Positions 14,995 to 21,427 of a stretch of 26,423 nt of DNA are shown one piece after another. Each line of letters begins with the position of its first letter. The stretch's first letter is position 1. Under the pieces are notes generated by a model that was given only the letters and a program-made list of their open reading frames with translations, made no database searches and was not told the origin of the DNA. This stretch comes from JAZDFP01 sp043801445 (GTDB lineage Bacteria; Planctomycetota; MHYJ01; JACQXL01), in NCBI GenBank assembly GCA_043801445.1, contig JAZDMB010000026.1, positions 1-26,423 of the forward strand, given 5' to 3'. A program made the translations under genes and the position numbers.

Positions 14995-16398
14995 ATGAGT
15001 TTCACTGAAGAAATCAAATTAAAGATTTTAGAAAAATTAAAAGGGTCTTTAGATCCTCAACAATATGATACTTGGATAAAAGGGCTCAATTTTATAGAAG
15101 ACCCGCCGGGCGCACTAAAAATACCCCTTCCGAATGGTTTTTATGTTGAGTGGTACAAAAAAAATTATCTTCCGATTATAGGGCGGGCTATATTAGAAAT
15201 AAGCGGAAAAGAATATGCAATAACGTTTGCGGCCCCTCCTGAACAAGGCCGTTTATTCCCCGATGACCTTATCACCAAAGAAAAAAAACTGCCTACCAGT
15301 GAAATGCAAAAAACTGAGAACAAGAACCAACCCGGAAAAGAACAGGGTTCGCGCGAGCATAATTTTGTTTTAAACGATGAATACGTTTTCGATAAATTTG
15401 TTGTGGGTACTTGTAATAGACTTGCTCATGCCGCGGCATTAGCCGTTGCAGAAAATCCCGGTAAAGCTTATAATCCACTATTTCTTCACGGTGGCGTCGG
15501 TTTAGGAAAAACCCATCTATTACAGGCAATTACCCATACGATTGTTTCCAAACATCCCCATTATTCTATTTATTTCCGCTCGGGAGAAGAATTTGTCAAT
15601 GATTATATTACAGCTGTGAAAAATAACACCTTTGAGAAATTCCGTAATCGCTGTCGCTCTAATGATGTAATGATTATAGATGACATCCATTTTTTAGGAA
15701 GAGGGGAAAAGGCGGCCAGCCAAGAAGAGTTTTTTCATACTTTTAACGCTTTACATAATTCCCATAAACAAATTATTCTATCCAGCGATTCGCCGCCCAA
15801 GGAAATACCAACGCTTCAAGATAGGTTGGTTTCGCGTTTCAATTGGGGAATGGTTGCCCGTTTGGAATCGCCTGATTTTGAAACTCGAATGGCTATTTTG
15901 AGACGTAAGGCAGATTTTTATAAAATAGAACTTCCTAATGATGTTGTTATTTCAATAGCAACCGCAGTGAATACCAATATACGGGATTTAGAGGGAGCAT
16001 TAATTCGTCTTATTGGATTAGCGCGTAGTTCTCAACAAAATCCTTCTATCGCATTAGCTACGGAAGCATTGAAAGGTATTGCTAAACTTCCTTCTCGACA
16101 GATTAAAATTGGAGATATTATGGATGTCATTGCCTCATATTTTAATCTTTCTGCTTCAGAGTTGCAATCTAAAACGCGGGTAAAATCTGTGTCAATGGCC
16201 CGTCAGATGGGTCTATATGTAACAAGACAATTAAAACCGGAAATGTCTCTAGAAGAAATTGGGGCGGCATTTGGTGGCCGAGAACATTCTACTGTTATAC
16301 ATTCTATTGAAAAAGTACGTAAGCGCATTCAAAAAGATTCTCAGTTTAAAGATACTTTAAATCTTCTTGTGGCTGAAATTGGAAGAAAATCTGTTTAG
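14995..16398 (+). CDS. dnaA: chromosomal replication initiator DnaA
   Basis: A 467-residue initiator ATPase that binds oriC and opens it for helicase loading. Domain I covers about 1-85 (YDTWIKGLNFIE, WYKKNYLP). A variable linker rich in Lys, Glu and Gln follows (about 90-120). The AAA+ domain III has Walker A GGVGLGKT (166-173), Walker B MIIDDIHFLG (D229-D230) and the sensor and Arg-finger regions. Domain IV ends with the DNA-binding signature GGREHSTVIHSIEKV. All expected parts are present and the length is normal. No Shine-Dalgarno is visible before the ATG. It is the first gene of the plus-strand arm; dnaN follows after a rather long 258-bp gap. Confidence 0.97.
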   Translation: MSFTEEIKLKILEKLKGSLDPQQYDTWIKGLNFIEDPPGALKIPLPNGFYVEWYKKNYLPIIGRAILEISGKEYAITFAAPPEQGRLFPDDLITKEKKLPTSEMQKTENKNQPGKEQGSREHNFVLNDEYVFDKFVVGTCNRLAHAAALAVAENPGKAYNPLFLHGGVGLGKTHLLQAITHTIVSKHPHYSIYFRSGEEFVNDYITAVKNNTFEKFRNRCRSNDVMIIDDIHFLGRGEKAASQEEFFHTFNALHNSHKQIILSSDSPPKEIPTLQDRLVSRFNWGMVARLESPDFETRMAILRRKADFYKIELPNDVVISIATAVNTNIRDLEGALIRLIGLARSSQQNPSIALATEALKGIAKLPSRQIKIGDIMDVIASYFNLSASELQSKTRVKSVSMARQMGLYVTRQLKPEMSLEEIGAAFGGREHSTVIHSIEKVRKRIQKDSQFKDTLNLLVAEIGRKSV

Positions 16399-16577
16399 TA
16401 TTTGTTGCTTTCTTGTATAATATCAGTTAATACAGATATCGAATACGGGGATATTTGAGCTTATTGGTTATTTTTATACTTATTCCATTTATTAGGAACG
16501 TATTTTCAACTCTTTGTTGACATCTTGTGTCATAATGAAAATGCCGAGTTACCTTATCTATCAATAAGTTATATCTT

Positions 16578-16586
16578 TTATCCCCA
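16578..16586 (+). promoter_or_regulatory. possible DnaA box, one mismatch
   Basis: TTATCCCCA differs from TTATCCACA at one base and lies in the dnaA-dnaN gap. TTATCTATC, a poorer match, is found about 25 bp before it. A single near-match is weak evidence. Confidence 0.3.
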
Positions 16587-16597
16587 TTTAAAACGTC

Positions 16598-16603
16598 TAT
16601 AAT
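16598..16603 (+). promoter_or_regulatory. possible -10 box of a dnaN promoter
   Basis: A perfect TATAAT lies 53 bp before the dnaN ATG. The hexamer 17 bp upstream (CTTTTA) is a poor -35, so the call is weak. Confidence 0.3.
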
Positions 16604-16629
16604 AAGAATAAGACTAAAATTATATAGTA

Positions 16630-16653
16630 TTAGAATATTATTCTAAAGGAGGT
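16630..16653 (+). promoter_or_regulatory. perfect palindrome abutting a strong dnaN ribosome site
   Basis: TTAGAATATTATTCTAA (16630-16646) has two perfect 8-bp arms around a single T. Its last bases run into AAAGGAGGT (16645-16653), the strongest Shine-Dalgarno on the plus-strand arm, four bases before the dnaN ATG. It could be an operator or a weak RNA hairpin limiting ribosome access. Confidence 0.6.
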
Positions 16654-16656
16654 AAC

Positions 16657-17769
16657 ATGAAAGTTATATGCGATAAGAATCTTTTATTAAAAGCATTCCA
16701 AGTGGTTAGTTCAGTAGTACCTGCGAAAAGCTCAATGCCAGTATTGCAAAACATTAAATTAACAACCGGGGAAAAAATGCTTTTTCTATCTGCGACAGAT
16801 TTTGAAATAGGAGTTCAATACCCTATTCCAGCAGAAGTAAAAGAAAGCGGTTCTGTTATTATTCCAGACCATCGATTAGGAGGCATCCTAAGAGAAACGT
16901 TAGAAGAACCAATAACTATAGAAAGTAGCGGGGGGGTGGCAAATTTACAGACAAAGACGAGTAAATATAAAATAATGTGCATGGATGTCGCTGAATATCC
17001 AGATTTTCCTGTGTTTAACGAGAAAAAATCTATTGCCATTAATTCAAGCGGATTAAAAGAAATGGTTCGTAAAACTACTTTTGCTACTTCGCAAGAAATT
17101 ACTCGATATGCCTTAACCGGATTATTGATGGAAATAAAGAAAAAGGAAATACGAATGGTCGCAAGCGACGGTAAAAGGTTGGCATATATTAAAAGGCGTT
17201 CAGAACAAGATCTTGATGCCGATATCAAAGTGATTATTTCTCCCAAATCTCTGAATCTATTAGAAAGAATTATTGAAAATGAAGAACAAAAATTACGATT
17301 AGAAATAGATGAAACCCAATGTAAAATCTTGATTCCACAAAAAGATTTTAAGGGAATTCTTCTGTTTTCTCGATTAATAGAAGGGTCTTTCCCGGATTAC
17401 GAAAATGTGATACCTGGCGATAGCGATAAAAAGATTGATATATCTGCACCAGAATTATTGGCAGCAATGAGACAAGTTGCGTTAATTACAACCGACAAAT
17501 TTAAGGCAACCCAATTTACAATAGATAATAATAAAATGAATCTGCTTACTCGAACCCAAGAGGTTGGAGAGGCGGATGTGAAAATACCGATAAAATATTC
17601 CGGGGAATCATTTAAAATAACATTTAATCCAGACTTTTTTATAGATGTTCTCCGAATTATTGGAAATGAAGAAATAACACTGGGATTAAAAGATAAAACT
17701 TCACCGGCTGTTATAAAACAAGGTAAGGATTACGTTTATTTGGTTATGCCATTAACTATAGAGATGTAA
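16657..17769 (+). CDS. dnaN: DNA polymerase III sliding clamp, beta subunit
   Basis: A 370-residue clamp that encircles DNA and tethers polymerase III and repair factors. Three repeated clamp domains are visible: 1-~120 (MKVICDKNLLLKAFQVVSSVVPAKSS, MPVLQNIKL, LSATDFEIGVQ), ~125-245 (TGLLMEIKKKEIRMVASDGKRLAYIKR), and ~250-370 ending DYVYLVMPLTIEM. The conserved PxxL/VMPM-type peptide pocket at the C-terminus (VMPL) is present. Length is normal. The start has the perfect AAAGGAGGT described separately. A run of seven G residues (16930-16936) lies in frame. The dciA gene starts 10 bp after the stop. Confidence 0.97.
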   Translation: MKVICDKNLLLKAFQVVSSVVPAKSSMPVLQNIKLTTGEKMLFLSATDFEIGVQYPIPAEVKESGSVIIPDHRLGGILRETLEEPITIESSGGVANLQTKTSKYKIMCMDVAEYPDFPVFNEKKSIAINSSGLKEMVRKTTFATSQEITRYALTGLLMEIKKKEIRMVASDGKRLAYIKRRSEQDLDADIKVIISPKSLNLLERIIENEEQKLRLEIDETQCKILIPQKDFKGILLFSRLIEGSFPDYENVIPGDSDKKIDISAPELLAAMRQVALITTDKFKATQFTIDNNKMNLLTRTQEVGEADVKIPIKYSGESFKITFNPDFFIDVLRIIGNEEITLGLKDKTSPAVIKQGKDYVYLVMPLTIEM

Positions 17770-17779
17770 CTAAACTAAA

Positions 17780-18064
17780 ATGGTCAAGCATATAGGGTGT
17801 ATTATAGACGGGATTCGTAAAAATATTCTTAAGGAAAACACAAAAAAAGCATCAGTTATAAGTACGAACTGGGATAAAATTGTAGATGCGCGAACTGCTC
17901 GGAGAACATGGGTAATAGGAATAAAACAAAAGATTCTTTATATAAAAGTAGAATCCCCATCCCTTTTAAATGAACTATCAAATTTTAAGAAAAATACAGT
18001 GTTGGAAAAACTGCAACTTAAATACCCGGACCAGCAAATTAGAGACGTTAAATTTGTCATATAA
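17780..18064 (+). CDS. dciA: DciA/DUF721 family protein, replicative helicase factor
   Basis: A 94-residue protein with the DUF721 pattern: a short helical start (IDGIRKNILKE), NWDKIVDARTARRTW near the middle (usually WxxIVGxxxAxxT), a strand LYIKVESPSLLNELS matching the LxVxxxSxxWxxEL motif, and a final amphipathic segment. DciA proteins interact with the DnaB helicase and stand in for DnaC/DnaI loaders in most bacteria. The position between dnaN and gyrB, where recF is common, supports this. It is shorter than many homologues and ends after the core domain. No Shine-Dalgarno is seen; it is 10 bp from dnaN and 39 bp from gyrB, so it is probably cotranscribed. Confidence 0.85.
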   Translation: MVKHIGCIIDGIRKNILKENTKKASVISTNWDKIVDARTARRTWVIGIKQKILYIKVESPSLLNELSNFKKNTVLEKLQLKYPDQQIRDVKFVI

Positions 18065-18103
18065 AAATTTATTTAGCATTATAAAATAGTGAATATATAA
18101 AAT

Positions 18104-20758
18104 ATGATATCCGCAAAAAAACAAGTTGATTCGCAAGAAACAAAAGACAATCCATCTAAAGCATTGTCGAAAAGTTATGATGCAACCCATATTAAAGTTT
18201 TGGGGGGGATTGAAGCTGTTCGCACGAGACCCGCGATGTATATTGGAGATACGGGTTCGCGAGGGCTGCATCATCTTATTAATGAGGTGGTTGACAACAG
18301 TATAGACGAAGCTTTAGGTGGCTATTGTAATAATATCACCGTTAGATTGAACCATGAAGGAAGTGTAACCGTAATAGATAACGGTCGGGGGATACCGGTT
18401 GATATGCATAAGGAACAGAAAAGGCCGGCTCTTGAAGTTGTAATGACAATGCTTCATGCGGGGGGTAAGTTTGATCAAAAGAGTTATAAGGTTTCTGGCG
18501 GATTGCATGGAGTCGGCGTTTCCGTTGTTAACGCTCTTTCGGAATGGTTAGAAGTAGAGGTTTGGCGGGATGGCTATGAGTATTTTCAGAAATATGAAAG
18601 AGGGCATCCAGCTACTAAGGTTGAGAAAAGAGGTAAAAGTGCAAAGCAAGGTACAAGTGTTACCTTTAAACCGGATAGCAAAATATTTTCTGATAATAAA
18701 TTTAGTTTTGATATAGTTGTCAGCCGCTTAAGAGAGTTAGCTTTTTTGAATAAAGGAGTTACGCTTGCTCTTTCTGAAGAAAAGACTTCCCGCACCGAAA
18801 CATTCAAATACGAGGGGGGGGTGAAATCTTTTGTTGAACACCTTAATCAGAACAAAAAAAAGATTCATAATGACATTGTCTATTTTGAGAAAGAAGACAA
18901 TAATTCAGGCGATACAATTTATGTGGAAATAGCAATGCAGTATAATGATGGATATAGCGAAAACCTTTTTTGCTTTGCGAATAATATTAATACAATTGAG
19001 GGCGGTACACATCTAAGTGGATATCGGACTGCTTTAACACGTACACTTAATAATTACGCCAAGGCTCACGATCTTTTAAAGGAAGCAGACAAACCTCCTG
19101 TTGGAGACGACTATAGAGAGGGTTTGACCGTTATAATCAATGTTCGCTTACCTAATCCGCAATTTGAGGGGCAGACGAAGACGAAATTAGGCAACCGTGA
19201 GATAGAAGGTATAGTTCAAATAATAGTTAATGAAGGACTGTCTACTTATTTAGAAGAACATCCGGCTACAGCAAGATTAATAATCAATAAGGTTGTTTTA
19301 GCGTCAAGAGCCCGGGAAGCTGCCCGTAAAGCAAGAGACCTCACCCGCCGTAAAGATGCTCTTTACAGTGGAGGCCTGCCCGGTAAATTAGCTGATTGTT
19401 CTTCCCGAGATTTAGAACATACGGAACTTTATATCGTAGAGGGTGATTCCGCTGGTGGTAGCGCCAAACAAGGACGTAATAGAGAGTTCCAGGCTATCTT
19501 GCCATTGAAAGGTAAAATACTTAATGTTGAAAAAGCGCGTATAGAAAAAATGCTTTCTCATGAAGAAATCAGAATTATTATCACCGCTTTGGGTACGGGT
19601 ATCGGGACCGAAGAATTTGATATATCAAAACTCCGTTACGGCAAGATCATTATTATGACAGATGCCGATGTAGATGGTTCTCATATCCGAACTCTTCTTC
19701 TAACGTTTTTCTTCAGACATATGCCTAAAGTCATAGAACAGGAACGGCTTTATATCGCCCAGCCACCTCTTTACAAAGTGAAGTATGGTAAAAAGGAAGA
19801 ATACATTCTTAGCGATAAGGAAATGCACCAGAAATTATTGGATATTGCATTAGATAATACGCAATTGTGGGTGAATATTTCCAAAAAAGAGAAATATTGT
19901 CTGGAAAAGAAAAGCCTGAAACACTTGGTAGAAAAAGTTGTCTTATTGGAAGAATATACGTATGGTATCCAAGTTAGAGGGGTTTCTCCGCGTAAATATT
20001 TCCAGGCAAGGGACGAGAAAACCAATCATTTTCCTTTATACTATACCAATCTTATAGGCACTGAAACGGAACGAGAAGAAAAATTCTTTCAGACCGACAA
20101 TCAACTCAACAAATATATCCGCGAGAAGGAGAAGGAATTGAAAGAAGAAATTATTCTGATACCGCAATACGAAGATTTTATAAAACCATCCTCTAATAAT
20201 GGCGGCAAAAAAGATAAAGCATCCGTGCAACATTCAGAAGATACTATCAGTCTTAAGTATATTGAGTTCTTTCAGAGCAAGGATATAGAAGCTCTTGTTA
20301 AGGACATAGAAAAATTACTTCCGAACGCTTTTGATATAACAACATATTTAATTAAAGAGAATGATATATCTATAGAGGATAACGGAAAAAAACAACGGGA
20401 GTCAGCTATTAAAAAAGACGAGAAGGCTATAGAAACTTATGAATTAGTAATTAACTCGCATGAAAAAGAAGATAAGGATAAATTCCCTTTGAAATCACTT
20501 CGGGACCTTCTTAAAAGCATTCGTAAGGTTGGACAACGTGATTTAGAAATGCAACGTTATAAAGGACTTGGCGAAATGAATCCTGATCAACTATGGGAAA
20601 CAACAATGGATCCTGCTCGTAGAAGCCTTCTTAGGGTTAAAATAGAGGACGCGGTAAAGGCCGACAGGATGTTTACTATTTTAATGGGCGAAGAAGTAGA
20701 ACCAAGACGTGATTTTATAGAAAAGCATTCATTAGAAGTAAAGAATCTTGATATATAA
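18104..20758 (+). CDS. gyrB: DNA gyrase subunit B with a long insertion
   Basis: An 884-residue ATPase subunit of gyrase, which introduces negative supercoils together with GyrA. A ~25-residue polar extension precedes SYDATHIKVLGGIEAVRT. GHKL ATPase motifs are HHLINEVVDNSIDEA (catalytic Glu61), DNGRGIPVD and GGLHGVGVSVVNA. The TOPRIM domain has YIVEGDSAGG (about 444) and MTDADVDGSHI (about 517). The tail has RYKGLGEMNPDQLWETTMDP (about 818). Between about 545 and 805 sits a charged, partly coiled insertion of roughly 170-250 residues not found in the ~640-residue GyrB of Gram-positive bacteria; E. coli-type and planctomycete GyrB also carry insertions here. Two G-runs (18202-18208 and 18814-18821) are in frame. 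No ribosome site is evident. Confidence 0.96.
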   Translation: MISAKKQVDSQETKDNPSKALSKSYDATHIKVLGGIEAVRTRPAMYIGDTGSRGLHHLINEVVDNSIDEALGGYCNNITVRLNHEGSVTVIDNGRGIPVDMHKEQKRPALEVVMTMLHAGGKFDQKSYKVSGGLHGVGVSVVNALSEWLEVEVWRDGYEYFQKYERGHPATKVEKRGKSAKQGTSVTFKPDSKIFSDNKFSFDIVVSRLRELAFLNKGVTLALSEEKTSRTETFKYEGGVKSFVEHLNQNKKKIHNDIVYFEKEDNNSGDTIYVEIAMQYNDGYSENLFCFANNINTIEGGTHLSGYRTALTRTLNNYAKAHDLLKEADKPPVGDDYREGLTVIINVRLPNPQFEGQTKTKLGNREIEGIVQIIVNEGLSTYLEEHPATARLIINKVVLASRAREAARKARDLTRRKDALYSGGLPGKLADCSSRDLEHTELYIVEGDSAGGSAKQGRNREFQAILPLKGKILNVEKARIEKMLSHEEIRIIITALGTGIGTEEFDISKLRYGKIIIMTDADVDGSHIRTLLLTFFFRHMPKVIEQERLYIAQPPLYKVKYGKKEEYILSDKEMHQKLLDIALDNTQLWVNISKKEKYCLEKKSLKHLVEKVVLLEEYTYGIQVRGVSPRKYFQARDEKTNHFPLYYTNLIGTETEREEKFFQTDNQLNKYIREKEKELKEEIILIPQYEDFIKPSSNNGGKKDKASVQHSEDTISLKYIEFFQSKDIEALVKDIEKLLPNAFDITTYLIKENDISIEDNGKKQRESAIKKDEKAIETYELVINSHEKEDKDKFPLKSLRDLLKSIRKVGQRDLEMQRYKGLGEMNPDQLWETTMDPARRSLLRVKIEDAVKADRMFTILMGEEVEPRRDFIEKHSLEVKNLDI

Positions 20759-20765
20759 CGACGTG

Positions 20766-20783
20766 CCCCGATGGACATCGGGG
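20766..20783 (+). terminator. hairpin after gyrB
   Basis: CCCCGAT, loop GGAC, ATCGGGG: perfect 7-bp arms starting 8 bp after the gyrB stop and ending 13 bp before the next ATG. Only a short TTCTAA follows, so it would be a weak terminator or an attenuating or RNA-stabilising hairpin. Confidence 0.45.
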
Positions 20784-20796
20784 TTCTAAGATAAAT

Positions 20797-21351
20797 ATGA
20801 AGCAGTCCGAACACAAAAAACACCTCCCACAAAATTCACGACCCATAAAAATTGCCTTACTTATTACTTCTGATAGCCGCACGGAAAAAACAGACAAAAC
20901 TGGTAGACTAATGATTGATTATTTGGGAAAAGCAGGGCATCATTGTATTACGCATAAAATAATCAGAAACAATATAACTTCGATTCGAGCGTCGATAAAA
21001 AAGATTATTCAATCTGATGCACAAGTAATTATTACCAGTGGCGGAACAGGTTGTGGGGAAAAAGATGTAACCATAGAAGCCGTTACTCCCTTAATTGCTA
21101 AGGAAATGAATGGTTTTGGTGAATTATTCCGGTTTTTGAGTTATAAGGAAATTGGTTCATCAGCCATAATGAGTCGAGCCTTACTCGGCATTACAAAAAA
21201 TAAAAAAATTATCTGTGTTTTACCTGGTTCACCGCGAGCGATGTTTTTAGCGCTAAAAAAATTACTTATCCCTGAATTACAGCATATCCTTTGGGAATTA
21301 ACTCGCCGCCCCGAAGGGCGAGCCTCGCCACGGGCGGGATGTAAAGAGTAA
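20797..21351 (+). CDS. moaB: MoaB/MogA-like molybdenum cofactor biosynthesis protein
   Basis: A 184-residue protein of the MoaB/MogA fold, whose members bind or adenylylate molybdopterin before metal insertion. Diagnostic features: KIALLITSDSRT (18-29), the molybdopterin-binding SGGTGCGEKDVT (81-92), FLSYKEIGSSAIMSRALLG and VLPGSPRAMFLAL (141-153). The fold should end near ILWEL (residue ~168). The last 16 residues (TRRPEGRASPRAGCKE) are encoded by a GC-rich palindromic sequence (21304-21338) and look like an accidental extension. No other cofactor gene is nearby, so its pathway context is missing. It is between gyrB and leuS on the same strand. Confidence 0.85.
   Translation: MKQSEHKKHLPQNSRPIKIALLITSDSRTEKTDKTGRLMIDYLGKAGHHCITHKIIRNNITSIRASIKKIIQSDAQVIITSGGTGCGEKDVTIEAVTPLIAKEMNGFGELFRFLSYKEIGSSAIMSRALLGITKNKKIICVLPGSPRAMFLALKKLLIPELQHILWELTRRPEGRASPRAGCKE
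21304..21338 (+). repeat. GC-rich palindromic insert forming the 3' end of the moaB-like gene
   Basis: The core GGCGAG-C-CTCGCC (21317-21329) is a perfect inverted repeat, flanked by loosely matched CCGCCCCG and CGGGCGGG arms. Its base composition contrasts sharply with the AT-rich gene around it and resembles the GC-rich palindromes at 5085-5119 and 25964-25994. Confidence 0.55.
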
Positions 21352-21380
21352 TACTAATAAATTGACAGGACCTTCCAAAT

Positions 21381-21422
21381 AAGTTAAAAGTTAAAAACCT
21401 AACCTTTTACTTTTTACTTTCT
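21381..21422 (+). repeat. six-unit heptamer run upstream of leuS
   Basis: Units AAGTTAA (twice), AAACCTA, ACCTTTT, ACTTTTT and ACTTTCT follow in one 7-bp phase. The first and last pairs are roughly inverted, so a loose hairpin is possible. It ends 5 bp before the leuS ATG and leaves no Shine-Dalgarno there. Confidence 0.65.
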
Positions 21423-21427
21423 AAGCT

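Noticed and set aside
16518..16532. TGACA-TCTTG-TGTCA inverted repeat in the dnaA-dnaN gap, with TTGACA as a -35 box
   Set aside because: No -10 box at proper spacing, and 5-bp arms are too short to support a site by themselves.
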